From the NCBI RefSeq assembly GCF_002368095.1, contig NZ_AP018227.1:4675782-4739781 (forward strand): 64,000 nt of DNA. The letters are read 5' to 3'. Shown piece after piece: positions 17,330 to 25,689 of this stretch. Position numbers and translations under genes: made by a program. Each line of letters begins with the position of its first letter. Position 1 is the first letter of the stretch. Under the pieces are notes generated by a model. That model was not told where the DNA came from. It saw only the letters and a list, made by a program, of their open reading frames with translations, and searched no databases. The stretch comes from Calothrix parasitica NIES-267. GTDB lineage: Bacteria; Cyanobacteriota; Cyanobacteriia; Cyanobacteriales; Nostocaceae.

Positions 17330-17456
17330 GGAGGTAATTCGTAGTTCGTAATTGGGGAGAGGGAGGGAGAGAGGGAGTGAGGGAGTGAGGGAGTGAGAGA
17401 GGGAGGGAAATTAATAATTCCTAACTGTTCACTGTTCACTGTTCACTGTTCACTGA

Positions 17457-19313
17457 TTAAAAGGGTAGATTATTGAGCAATCCTAAAGACCAACTGATAA
17501 ATAAGCCTATTAAACCGACTCCGAAGATGATGGTCAGTAAATAACCTTGAGAGCGTCCGGAAATACTATATTTCAATCCTTGTCCGCTGAAAATTGCCGC
17601 AAAACCAACCAAGTTTACGAATCCATCTACTAAGTAACGGTCGCTCCAAGCAGATATTTTAGATAATGATGCAACAGCACCTACTAATGTGACTCGATAA
17701 ATTCGGTCTATATAGAAATCGTACCCTAATAAATCTTGGATAAATCTCCAAGTTAATACTCTTGACCTCGACCAAGCTTTGTGCAGGTAAATTGTGGAAC
17801 CGATTATTACTCCAAGCAAACTTGAAGATACTAATGCTGCTAGTACATACCAATTTATGCTGTCCCAGGTCGGTAACAAGTCCCACTCTTGCAGCATCAT
17901 TGGTACTAATAAAGTCATTACAGTTAGCGATACCATTGGTAATGCCATTGGCCAATGCACTTCTGGAGAACGACGGGTTTTTTGTTGCGGTTCTCCCCAG
18001 AAAGCTAGTCTAAATACCCTTGTCAAATTTAAAGCTGTTAAACCGTTGACTATTATCAAAATTCCAATTACCCAAGGACTAGTTATAAAAAAACCGTCAG
18101 CCCATGAGAGCATAGCCCAAAAACTTCCCAAGGGTAGCAGCGTTACCATACCAGCCGAACCAACTATAAAAGCTGTGGTTGTTGCTGGCATTCTTGACCA
18201 TAGTCCACCCATCTCGGTTATGTCTTGGGTATGAGTGGTATAAATCACCGACCCAGCACTCATAAATAACAAAGCTTTGGCTATACCGTGAGTAAGCAGC
18301 AAAAGCAGCGCGACACCACCTTGTTCCATACCCGCTGCAACAAACACTAAACCCATATATGCACTAGTGGAATGAGATAGGGTTCGCTTAATATCTATCT
18401 GAGCGATGGAAACTAAACTTGCTCCTACTGCTGTCACGGTACCGATAATTAATAAAGTATCTAGAGCGACTGGTGATAAAGCTATTATCGGTTCTAACTT
18501 GTAAAGTACATAAGCACCACCAGCAACTACCAAAGAATTTCGCAGTACCGAAGCTGGATTCGGACCTTCCATTGCTTCATCCAGCCACAGATTTAGAGGA
18601 AACTGAGCGCATTTACCTATAGGGCCGGCTATTAGCGCTAACCCCAACAAAGTTGAGGTTACGGGGCTTAGCTCTGCTGTTTTTGCCCATTCGTACAAAT
18701 CGGAAAAATCCCAGCTACCTGCCATCGTACCTATGGTTACTACCCCCATCAGCAACAATAAATCTCCTACTCTTTTAGTAAGAAATGCATCTCTTGCTGC
18801 CGTAACTACCAATGGTTGAGCATACCAAAATCCTACTAACAGGTAAGTTGAAAGAGTCAAAACTTCCAATACCATGTAGCTGAGTAACAAAGAATCGCTA
18901 ATAGCTAAAGCGGTTAAAGCTGCTTCAAAGAAACCCATCAAAGCAAAAAATCTTGCTGTGGCCCAGTCTTTCTCCAAGTAACCCAGGGCGTAAATTTGTG
19001 CCAGTAAACTTAATCCGGCAATTAAAATTGTTGCACCAGTACCGACTGACGATATATCTAATTCAAAAGATAAATTTAAATCGCGGCACGAAAACCAATT
19101 AATAATAAAGCTTTGCGGCTCACTACCTTCAACCCTTTTAAATACCAACAAACTGTGAGTTAGAGCTACAGCAGTTGTCAATATATTTAAATAAGCTGCC
19201 GGTCTTGGTCCGGTACGCTTAACTAACCCTAATGCCCAGGGTAAAGTCAACAGGGCACCTAATAAACCATATAAAGGTAGAACCCAAGTAGTTGAAAATA
19301 ATAATTGATTCAT
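17457..19313 (-). CDS. ndhF4: NADH dehydrogenase-like subunit NdhF4
   Basis: 618 residues, the largest membrane arm subunit (NuoL/NdhF). It has many membrane helices, the conserved MVLEVLTLSTYLLVGFWY, KCAQFPLNLWLDEAMEGPNP (the analogue of the W-L-P-D-A-M-E-G-P-T-P motif) and IDIKRTLSHSTSAYMGLVFV with its helix Lys. It is proximal in a specialised thylakoid NDH-1 complex that drives ChpX. It is the first gene of the minus-strand set, and 642 bp separate its start from ccmK2 on the other strand, so the two CO2-concentrating transcripts share one control region. Heptamer repeats (TTCACTG) abut its stop codon. The F4 rather than F3 label rests on synteny. Confidence 0.88.
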   Translation of the reverse strand: MNQLLFSTTWVLPLYGLLGALLTLPWALGLVKRTGPRPAAYLNILTTAVALTHSLLVFKRVEGSEPQSFIINWFSCRDLNLSFELDISSVGTGATILIAGLSLLAQIYALGYLEKDWATARFFALMGFFEAALTALAISDSLLLSYMVLEVLTLSTYLLVGFWYAQPLVVTAARDAFLTKRVGDLLLLMGVVTIGTMAGSWDFSDLYEWAKTAELSPVTSTLLGLALIAGPIGKCAQFPLNLWLDEAMEGPNPASVLRNSLVVAGGAYVLYKLEPIIALSPVALDTLLIIGTVTAVGASLVSIAQIDIKRTLSHSTSAYMGLVFVAAGMEQGGVALLLLLTHGIAKALLFMSAGSVIYTTHTQDITEMGGLWSRMPATTTAFIVGSAGMVTLLPLGSFWAMLSWADGFFITSPWVIGILIIVNGLTALNLTRVFRLAFWGEPQQKTRRSPEVHWPMALPMVSLTVMTLLVPMMLQEWDLLPTWDSINWYVLAALVSSSLLGVIIGSTIYLHKAWSRSRVLTWRFIQDLLGYDFYIDRIYRVTLVGAVASLSKISAWSDRYLVDGFVNLVGFAAIFSGQGLKYSISGRSQGYLLTIIFGVGLIGLFISWSLGLLNNLPF

Positions 19314-19955
19314 CTAAATTTCCCGTAATTTTCCCGCTATAAAACCCTTTCAAAATCCCCCATTACATTTAATACTCTACGCAATATAAGTCTGTATCAA
19401 CTAAGCTTTGTATTTTATAAAATGCTGATTTTATGGTAGAAACACCCAAAAAAACCTCAATCAAAAATCTTTTTCTTTATAAGTAATCGTGATTCATCAG
19501 ATGACTTTCTTTAATTCCAAAGCTCAAATTTATCTGTCTGATAAGTAAATATTATATTTTTTTATATTTATTTTATATGTGTTTTGCACCAATAACAATC
19601 CTTGAATAAAGACCGAGTTAGAACTCTTTGAGATAACGGTCAATATCCGCTCTTGTTCAATTTAAGCTGCTATGAACGCAGTTTGGGGGAATGTAATAAA
19701 GAAATTATAAAGCAGAAGTGCTTACTCTAGAAACTGTAAACTTCGGTTGAGATGCAACTGACCCTCAAAGATATGTTAAGTTTTTTAAAATGCTTTTATT
19801 ACAAACTATTATACTAATTTATATTGCAAGGGGTGCAAAGCTTTCATATGCTTAATTGAGGAGGCTTTTTTTTCAGCTCGATATTGAGTACCTGAAGTTA
19901 GAAAAAACCTTCGCCTGAGTAAGATAAGAATCGAGTAAGTTGTTGGAGTCAGTAA
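19314..19955. promoter_or_regulatory. Divergent control region between ndhF4 and ccmK2
   Basis: 642 bp, AT-rich, no gene. It must contain promoters for the ndhF4-ndhD4-chpX set and for the ccm operon. A 12-bp palindrome ATTTTATAAAAT lies at 19412-19423. Downstream, near 19830-19880, a GGGGTGCAAAGC block and GAGGAGGC followed by a run of eight T precede a roughly 85-bp leader of ccmK2. The Shine-Dalgarno of ccmK2 is probably TTGGAG, 8 bases before 19956. Exact promoters and LysR sites are not settled. Confidence 0.5.
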
Positions 19956-20264
19956 ATGCCTATAGCAGTTGGAATGATTGAAACCAAAGGTTTCCCAGCA
20001 GTGGTGGAAGCTGCGGATGCGATGGTGAAAGCCGCTCGCGTAACCTTGGTGGGCTATGAAAAAATCGGTAGCGCTCGCGTAACCGTAATTGTGCGAGGAG
20101 ATGTTTCTGAGGTACAGGCTTCAGTTGCAGCGGGTATTGAGGCTGCAAGAAGAGTGAATGGAGGCGAAGTCGTTTCCACTCATATCATCGCGCGTCCTCA
20201 CGAGAACTTGGAATACGTACTGCCGATTAGGTATACCGAAGCAGTGGAACAATTCCGAACCTAA
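19956..20264 (+). CDS. ccmK2: Carboxysome shell hexamer protein CcmK2
   Basis: 102 residues forming one BMC domain. Hallmarks are [45 protein letters not shown] with the pore-side KIGS, and [20 protein letters not shown]. Hexamers tile the flat facets of the beta-carboxysome, and the positively lined pore passes bicarbonate and RuBP. The short C-terminus ending EQFRT is the CcmK2 style, whereas the next gene has the longer CcmK1 tail. It is first in the ccm operon. Position 11 reads K where a Leu is more usual (ETKGFP). Confidence 0.95.
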   Translation: MPIAVGMIETKGFPAVVEAADAMVKAARVTLVGYEKIGSARVTVIVRGDVSEVQASVAAGIEAARRVNGGEVVSTHIIARPHENLEYVLPIRYTEAVEQFRT

Positions 20265-20623
20265 CAGCCTTTAATAAGTTGATTTTTTTGTAAAATACCT
20301 TGCGGGTATCCGCTTTTATTGAGCCTCAAGGTCAGCAAATTAAGAACAAAAAGAAGAAAAACGCTTGAAGACCCTCTATCATTTGCGGAAAAACTGAATA
20401 TTCACTTTTTTGTGTGGTAGTCAGTAGCTCAAATCTGCGACTGCGAATAACTGGTCTCGCTCAGCTTGACCAGTTCAGTTATCGTAACTTAAACGTAGAT
20501 ATCTAGGTAGACCGCCAAGTTTTTACTGTCCGAAGAAATAAAGGTACAGTTTTTTTAAAGCGGTTCCCTTCTTAAGTAAGGAATCCAGTTTTATTTTAGG
20601 AAAATTTTTGGGGATTACAAATA
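20265..20623. promoter_or_regulatory. 359-bp spacer between ccmK2 and ccmK1
   Basis: Much longer than other spacers between paralogous ccmK genes would need. No gene is seen. A clear hairpin has arms AACTGGTC (20449-20456) and GACCAGTT (20468-20475), with outer pairing of ATA and the later TAT. Since CcmK2 is normally needed in excess, the hairpin could be an RNA processing, stabilising or attenuation site; this is inference. There is no T-run after it, so a simple terminator is unlikely. Confidence 0.45.
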
Positions 20624-20968
20624 ATGTCAATTGCAGTCGGAATGGTTGAAACGTTAGGTTTTCCAGCGGTTGTTGAAGCAGCAGATGCGATGGTGAAAGC
20701 TGCTCGCGTGACCTTGGTAGGATATGAAAAAATCGGTACGGGTCGCGTTACAGTAATTGTTCGAGGAGACGTATCTGAAGTACAAGCTTCAGTTGGAGCG
20801 GGAATTGACTCAGTGAAGCGAGTGAATGGTGGACAGGTATTGTCTACTCACATCATTGCTCGTCCCCACGAAAACCTGGAATACGTTCTACCGATTAGAT
20901 ATACCGAAGATGTAGAGCAATTCCGGGAAAATGTAAACGCAATTCGTCCTTATGGTGGTAGACCGTAA
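20624..20968 (+). CDS. ccmK1: Carboxysome shell hexamer protein CcmK1
   Basis: 114 residues, one BMC domain nearly identical to CcmK2 for the first 95 residues ([56 protein letters not shown]). It has a longer tail, [17 protein letters not shown], that marks it as CcmK1. It forms shell hexamers like CcmK2 and is partly redundant with it. The high nucleotide similarity to ccmK2 reflects gene duplication and could allow gene conversion between the two. ccmL starts 21 bp downstream. Confidence 0.94.
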   Translation: MSIAVGMVETLGFPAVVEAADAMVKAARVTLVGYEKIGTGRVTVIVRGDVSEVQASVGAGIDSVKRVNGGQVLSTHIIARPHENLEYVLPIRYTEDVEQFRENVNAIRPYGGRP

Positions 20969-20988
20969 TTTTAAGATCGTAAAAAGGA

Positions 20989-21288
20989 ATGCAAATTGCC
21001 AGAGTTCGCGGTACCGTATCTAGCACGCAAAAAGACCCAAGTTTTAGAGGAGTTAAACTGCTGCTATTACAACTAATAGATGAAGAAGGACGCGTTCAGC
21101 CAGAATACGAAGTCGCAGCAGATAGCGTTGGTGCGGGAGTCGATGAGTGGGTACTCGTCAGTCGTGGTAGTGCTGCACGTCAAGTTTATGGCAACGAACA
21201 GCGTCCAATTGACGCAGCAGTAGTAGCGATAATCGATACGGTTTACGTTGAAAATCGTCAAATCTACAGTAAGAAAGACCAATATTAG
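20989..21288 (+). CDS. ccmL: Carboxysome vertex protein CcmL
   Basis: 99 residues of the EutN/CcmL pentamer family, the length expected. Segments MQIARVRGTVSSTQKDPSFR, GVKLLLLQLIDEEGR, VAADSVGAGVDEWVLVSRGS and AVVAIIDTVYVENR are diagnostic. Pentamers close the twelve vertices of the icosahedral shell. Only 20 bp separate it from ccmK1, so the two are cotranscribed, and AAAAAGGA just before the ATG is its ribosome-binding site. Downstream, about 200 bp of repeat DNA precede ccmM. Confidence 0.95.
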   Translation: MQIARVRGTVSSTQKDPSFRGVKLLLLQLIDEEGRVQPEYEVAADSVGAGVDEWVLVSRGSAARQVYGNEQRPIDAAVVAIIDTVYVENRQIYSKKDQY

Positions 21289-21303
21289 TTAGTAGTTAGT
21301 GAG

Positions 21304-21470
21304 ACAGCGCGCAGAGCAGGGGGTTTCCCCCGTAAACGACTGCGTTAGCGTTCGCGAAGCGTGTCCGTTAGGACATAGCGTCTCCCGGAGGGAGATACCC
21401 GAAGGGTAGATAGTTGTTAGTTGTTAGTAGGACAACTCATAACTCCTAACTCCTAACTTCTAACCTATAA
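21304..21470. repeat. Family D repeat copy 2 plus heptamer array inside ccm operon
   Basis: The gap between ccmL and ccmM holds a Family D block (21304-21409: CAGCGCGCAGAGCAGGGGG to GGGAGATACCCGAAGGGTA) flanked by TTAGTTGTTAGT and AACTCCTAACTCC repeats. Compared with copy 1 it contains the extra paired words GTGTCCGTTAGGACATAGCG. It is transcribed as part of the ccm mRNA if the operon is continuous. Confidence 0.75.
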
Positions 21471-21491
21471 CTTTTGAGGAGATACAGCGCT

Positions 21492-23267
21492 ATGAGAGTC
21501 CGCACTATGACAGCGGCTCCCCCAACCCCGTGGTCGAGTGATTTAGCTGAACCGCAAATTAATGAGACTGCTTTCGTACATTCGTTTTCCCATATAATTG
21601 GCGATGTTGAAATCAGTTCTAATGTAATTGTTGCTCCAGGAAGTTCGGTGCGAGCGGATGAAGGAGCGCCGTTTTTTATAGGTGAAAACACTAATATTCA
21701 AGATGGCGTTGTTATACATGGCTTAGAACAAGGCCGGGTATTAGGGGATAATAAAAAAGAATATTCAGTATGGATAGGTAAAGACAGTTGTATTACCCAC
21801 ATGGCTCTGATTCACGGGCCTTGTTACATCGGTAATAACTGCTTTATCGGCTTTCGTTCGACTGTGTTTAATGCCAGAGTCGGTGATGGCTGTATCGTGA
21901 TGATGCATGCTTTAATTCAAGATGTGGAAATTCCTCCCGGAAAATATGTACCTTCTGGGGCTGTAATTACCAGCCAGCAGCAAGCCGACCGCTTGCCAGA
22001 TGTAAATCCACAGGATAAAGAATTTGCTCATCATGTAGTAGGAGTAAATCAGGCACTAAGAGCCGGTTATATTTGTGCCGAAGATACTAAATGTATTACA
22101 AAAGTACGTGAAAAAATAGACACATATAATACAAAAGCCAATAACGATTCGCAAACACAAACGCAAAGGAGTATCGAAGTGTATAACAGTGGTTTGGATA
22201 ATCAGACAGTAGAACAAGTACGCTATCTGTTGGAGCAAGGATTTAAAATTGGTACCGAACACGTAGATAAAAGACGTTTCCGCACTGGTACTTGGAATAG
22301 CTGTCATCCCATAGAAGCAAGAAGCGTTGGTGAAGCAGTATCGGCTTTAGAAGGCTGCATGACAGAGCATCATGGCGAATACGTCCGCTTGTTTGGTATA
22401 GACACCAAGCACAAAAAACGGGTGTTAGAAACAATCATTCAGCGCCCCGATGGTTCCACACAACCAACTACGACATCTACTTATACCACTCCTCCAAAAC
22501 CCAGCAATGGTGGTTACAGTAGCAGTCATAGCAATGGTGGTTACAGCACGAGTAGCTACAGAAGCACCAACAATGGTAATAGTAACGGTAGCTCTCAACT
22601 GAGTAGCGAAACTATAGACCACGTGCGTAACTTAATCTCAGGTGGTTACAAAATCGGCATGGAACATGTAGACAAGCGTCGTTTCCGCACCGGTACTTGG
22701 TATAGCTGTAGCCCGATAGAAACAAACAATCCCAGCCAAGCGATTTCAGCCTTAGAAGAATGCATGAGAAGCCATCAAGGTGAATACGTGCGTTTAATTG
22801 GTATTGACCCCAAAGCAAAAAGAAGAGTATTAGAAACAATTATTCAACGTCCGGAAGGTTCGAGTAACGGGTCATCTAACGGTAATGGTGGTTCTTACCG
22901 TCCCGCGACTAATGTTCCTCAAGACTCTAAAACTACATTTACCCCCGAAGTCAGAAAATACGGTGTAGGTTTCGAGAGTGGTTCGACTGCAACTCTTACC
23001 AATACTCGTTTGAGTGCTGAAGCTATAGACGAAGTTCGCAATTTGTTACGCGGTGGTTATCAAATCAGTGCCGAACACGTAGACAAGCGTCGTTTCCGTA
23101 CTGGTACTTGGTATAGCTGCGGACAGATAAATGCTAACTCAGAAAGAGAAGTCGTAGAAATCTTAGAATCATATATAGCAGAATATCCAGGAGAATACGT
23201 CCGCTTAATTGGAATTGACCCCAAAGTCAAGCGTCGTGTAGTCGAAAATATCATTCAACGTCCGTAA
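21492..23267 (+). CDS. ccmM: Carboxysome scaffold CcmM (gamma-CA plus three SSU-like domains)
   Basis: 591 residues from the ATG at 21492 (GAGGAG 10 bases upstream; a TTG at 21474 is less likely). Residues about 10-205 form a left-handed beta-helix gamma-carbonic anhydrase domain with candidate zinc ligands His76, His103 and His108 and the redox Cys195/Cys201 pair. Three Rubisco small-subunit-like domains follow at about 235-318, 370-453 and 506-591, each with [13 protein letters not shown] and a GEYVRL-x-GID motif, joined by Ser/Asn/Gly linkers. The full protein links the shell through CcmN and has probable carbonic anhydrase activity; the SSU-like domains crosslink Rubisco. An internal start at 22179 should give a short isoform. 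Confidence 0.96.
   Translation: MRVRTMTAAPPTPWSSDLAEPQINETAFVHSFSHIIGDVEISSNVIVAPGSSVRADEGAPFFIGENTNIQDGVVIHGLEQGRVLGDNKKEYSVWIGKDSCITHMALIHGPCYIGNNCFIGFRSTVFNARVGDGCIVMMHALIQDVEIPPGKYVPSGAVITSQQQADRLPDVNPQDKEFAHHVVGVNQALRAGYICAEDTKCITKVREKIDTYNTKANNDSQTQTQRSIEVYNSGLDNQTVEQVRYLLEQGFKIGTEHVDKRRFRTGTWNSCHPIEARSVGEAVSALEGCMTEHHGEYVRLFGIDTKHKKRVLETIIQRPDGSTQPTTTSTYTTPPKPSNGGYSSSHSNGGYSTSSYRSTNNGNSNGSSQLSSETIDHVRNLISGGYKIGMEHVDKRRFRTGTWYSCSPIETNNPSQAISALEECMRSHQGEYVRLIGIDPKAKRRVLETIIQRPEGSSNGSSNGNGGSYRPATNVPQDSKTTFTPEVRKYGVGFESGSTATLTNTRLSAEAIDEVRNLLRGGYQISAEHVDKRRFRTGTWYSCGQINANSEREVVEILESYIAEYPGEYVRLIGIDPKVKRRVVENIIQRP
22166..22181 (+). promoter_or_regulatory. Internal ribosome-binding site and GTG start for short CcmM
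   Basis: Within ccmM, AAGGAG (22166-22171) is followed after seven bases by GTG (22179-22181), in frame as codon 230, just before the first SSU-like domain. Translation from here would give a 362-residue protein made only of the three SSU-like domains, the counterpart of CcmM-35 that is known from Synechococcus PCC 7942 to arise from an internal start. The site is seen in the sequence; its use is inferred. Confidence 0.75.
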
Positions 23268-23528
23268 TCGGATTTTGGATTTTGGATTGAGGATTGAGGA
23301 TTGGGGATAGGTTAAAGGTTAAAGGTCAAAGGTTAGAGGTAATGGGTAATGAGTAATGGGTAATGAGTAAGAAGTTAGTTAAAGGTATTAACTTAATTAC
23401 CAACTCATAACTCCTAACTCCTAACTCCTAACTCCTAACTCCTAACTCCTAACTCCTAACTCTTCTCCTTGTGTCCCCATCTCCCCCTCTCCCCCTCTCC
23501 CCTCATCCTCCAATAACGAGGTAAAAAA
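23268..23528. repeat. Heptamer repeat block between ccmM and ccmN
   Basis: The gap is almost wholly tandem repeats: AGGTTAAAGGTTAAAGG and GGTAATGAGTAATGGG types, then an array of CTCCTAA units at about 23406-23463, then CCCCCTCTCCCC runs. ACGAGGTAAAAAAATG supplies the ccmN start. No gene or clear terminator is seen. Confidence 0.8.
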
Positions 23529-24332
23529 ATGTCCGTTCCGCCACTGCGTCTGTATAATAATTTTGAGACTTTTTTCAGTGGCGAGGTGATTATTCATGCA
23601 AGTGCAGTTATTGCACCGGGTGTGATAATGCAAGCGGCTCCTAATAGTAAGATTATTATCGGTTCTGGAGTTTGTATTGGTATGGGGTCTATTCTTCAGG
23701 TCGATACGGGAATTTTAGAGATAGAATCGGGTGCTAATTTAGGAGCCGGTTTCTTGATGGTTGGTGCAGGTAAAGTTGGTACTAATGCTTGCGTTGGTTC
23801 GGCTACAACTATTTTTCGTGCTTCTGTTGAATCGGGAAAGGTTGTTCCAGCAGGTTCGATTATTGGAGATAATGGCAGGTCTTTCGACGAACCTTCTACT
23901 GAACCTTCTACTAAGGAAATGAACGGTAAAGTCGAGCAACCTCAATTACCTGTAGCTCAAGAGGAATCGGAACGAGAAAAGGAAGATAAGCAAAATTCTT
24001 CCGAAAATAAACCTCCTTCCTCTAGTCGTCCACCACTTTCCCAGTCCCCCACTCCTCCTCTCACCCCTTCACCTCGTCCTTACGTTAGTCCATCTCCAAT
24101 TTCGTATTTTTCTCTGACTAAAGAGTCAGAAGAGGAAGTTGTTTCCTCATCAGAAGATTCGGTAGAAAAACCTACGGAAGAATCAGCAGAAGAACCGGAA
24201 GCAGCTAATTCAAATGGTATGGGAAATCATATCTATGGAAGAAGTAGCATTAAAAGCTTGCTGGTAACTTTATTCCCCCACCGACAATCTTTGGATGAAC
24301 CTCTCCCCGAAGATGAATCTGAAGAAGGATGA
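23529..24332 (+). CDS. ccmN: Carboxysome assembly protein CcmN
   Basis: 267 residues. The N-terminal half (1-115) is a hexapeptide-repeat beta-helix (IIIGSGVCIGMGSILQVDTG) that binds the CcmM gamma-CA domain. Residues 116-233 are a disordered Ser/Pro/Glu-rich linker. The C-terminus at 235-254 (IYGRSSIKSLLVTLFPHRQS) is an amphipathic encapsulation peptide that recruits the CcmK shell. An unusual 13-residue acidic tail (DEPLPEDESEEG) follows the peptide. CcmN therefore bridges core and shell in beta-carboxysome assembly. Confidence 0.94.
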   Translation: MSVPPLRLYNNFETFFSGEVIIHASAVIAPGVIMQAAPNSKIIIGSGVCIGMGSILQVDTGILEIESGANLGAGFLMVGAGKVGTNACVGSATTIFRASVESGKVVPAGSIIGDNGRSFDEPSTEPSTKEMNGKVEQPQLPVAQEESEREKEDKQNSSENKPPSSSRPPLSQSPTPPLTPSPRPYVSPSPISYFSLTKESEEEVVSSSEDSVEKPTEESAEEPEAANSNGMGNHIYGRSSIKSLLVTLFPHRQSLDEPLPEDESEEG

Positions 24333-24599
24333 ATCAATTAGAGGGTGTGTATTAAACTCGTCTTTTTATTCAAAGTGCATCTTTAGTACAAATAGATTGG
24401 TAAAGATATATAAGTTACTGTCAATTGTAGTTAAAGCAATCCAACTGTTTTTCAAACAGAAGGGTCTACCTAATAATATTTTCCATGCTCCATCTTTCAT
24501 TTTTCATAGAAGCTAGGATTAACATGTGAGACGTAAATTCATACACTTATTTTTATCCTTCACTTTTCGCAGTTAGTTGGAGTTCCGGGGAAAATTTAA
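24333..24599. other. Spacer between ccmN and ccmO
   Basis: 267 bp of AT-rich DNA without gene or repeat of note. A purine-rich GTTGGAGTTCCGGGG sits 12-25 bases before the ccmO ATG. The distance would allow a separate ccmO promoter; none can be fixed by eye. Confidence 0.3.
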
Positions 24600-25397
24600 A
24601 TGCACTCGTATAGTCAATCATCATATCGAGATAATAATAAAGGGGCTGCTTTAGGATTAGTATCTACGCTCTCGTTTCCCGCAATTGTAGGAACGGCGGA
24701 TATGATGCTCAAATCTGCTGGAGTACACTTAATCGGGTATGAAAAAATTGGTGGGGGACACTGTACCGCTGTAATTCGAGGTGGAATTGCGGATGTACGT
24801 CTAGCTGTGGAAGCCGGACAAGAAACAGCCGAAAAATTTGGACAGTTCGTTTCTAGTTTGGTAATACCTCGTCCTTATCCTAATTTAAATATTGTATTAC
24901 CTATTGTCAGTAAACTAGGTAATATCGCTGAGGGAGCCAGCTATAGTAAATTGAGCAATCAAGCAGTTGGTTTGGTTGAAACAATCGGTTTCCCAGCTAT
25001 GGTAGGAGCCGCTGATGCCATGCTCAAATCGGCAGACGTTCAGCTTGCAGCTTATGAAAAAATCGGTTCGGGTTTGTGTACTGCGATTATTCGCGGTTCT
25101 GTTGCAAATGTTGCAGTAGCTGTAGAATCCGGCATGTACGAGGCAGAGCGAATTGGGGATTTGAACGCTGTCATGGTGATTCCTCGTCCGCTAGATGAGT
25201 TAGAACAAACCTTACCAGTAGCAAGTTGTTGGATAGAAGAGCGTCAACCAGTAAATTTACCAATCGACATCAAGGAGCAAGTTGGAGAAGCAGAATTGTT
25301 GGAATTGCCAGATTTGAACAAGTTTCCTGAAAAAATAATTGAGGAAATTACAATCGTACCGGAAGTTGAAAGATTAGAAATGGATGAGTTGGAGTAA
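24600..25397 (+). CDS. ccmO: Carboxysome shell protein CcmO (tandem BMC domains)
   Basis: 265 residues with two BMC domains in one chain. The first spans about 15-105 (ALGLVSTLSFPAIVGTADMM, LIGYEKIGGGHCTAVIRGG, LVIPRPYPNLNIVLPI) and the second about 120-205 (AVGLVETIGFPAMVGAADAM, AAYEKIGSGLCTAIIRGS, MVIPRPLDELEQTLP). An acidic tail (PEKIIEEITIVPEVERLEMD) follows. It forms pseudohexamers as trimers and is thought to act at shell edges. It is the last carboxysome gene here; Rubisco genes are not in this window. Confidence 0.94.
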   Translation: MHSYSQSSYRDNNKGAALGLVSTLSFPAIVGTADMMLKSAGVHLIGYEKIGGGHCTAVIRGGIADVRLAVEAGQETAEKFGQFVSSLVIPRPYPNLNIVLPIVSKLGNIAEGASYSKLSNQAVGLVETIGFPAMVGAADAMLKSADVQLAAYEKIGSGLCTAIIRGSVANVAVAVESGMYEAERIGDLNAVMVIPRPLDELEQTLPVASCWIEERQPVNLPIDIKEQVGEAELLELPDLNKFPEKIIEEITIVPEVERLEMDELE

Positions 25398-25620
25398 GAA
25401 TTTGGAATTGGACATTGGGCATTGAATTATTAAATATATTTTCTATATATGTTTTACCCACATGCGGTTAATAGGATGCCGTTACTCTAGATAATAACTT
25501 GCAACTCCTATAAAGAAAATACCCATTTTTGAATTAGAACCATAGATTTTTATCTATGAAAGACCTTGTAAATTTCTCATGAGTCAAAGCGGTTCATAAC
25601 TTGATTATTAGGTAATACTT

Positions 25621-25665
25621 ATAGATATATCTATGGTAAAACGTTTTAGCATAGGTTTTTCCTAT
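25621..25665 (+). promoter_or_regulatory. Candidate LysR operator palindromes
   Basis: Upstream of the LysR-type gene are two palindromes: ATAGATATATCTAT at 25621-25634 (perfect 14 bp) and ATAGG-N5-CCTAT at 25651-25665. LysR regulators usually bind T-N11-A dyads near their own promoters, so these are candidates for autoregulation. The 292-bp gap is otherwise AT-rich and empty. Confidence 0.45.
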
Positions 25666-25689
25666 AATTAGTATAAGAGGATAATTACA

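Noticed and set aside
17659-18234. Frames of 83-146 codons inside ndhF4
   Set aside because: They are alternative-frame readings of a well-supported membrane subunit gene.
22056-23254. Several antisense frames within ccmM
   Set aside because: They mirror the repeated SSU-like domains and show no family resemblance.
23400-23463. Possible CRISPR in the ccmM-ccmN gap
   Set aside because: Units are seven bases long and directly adjacent, with no spacers.
24295-24516. 73-codon frame at the end of ccmN
   Set aside because: It overlaps the ccmN 3' end in another frame and continues into AT-rich spacer; no support.
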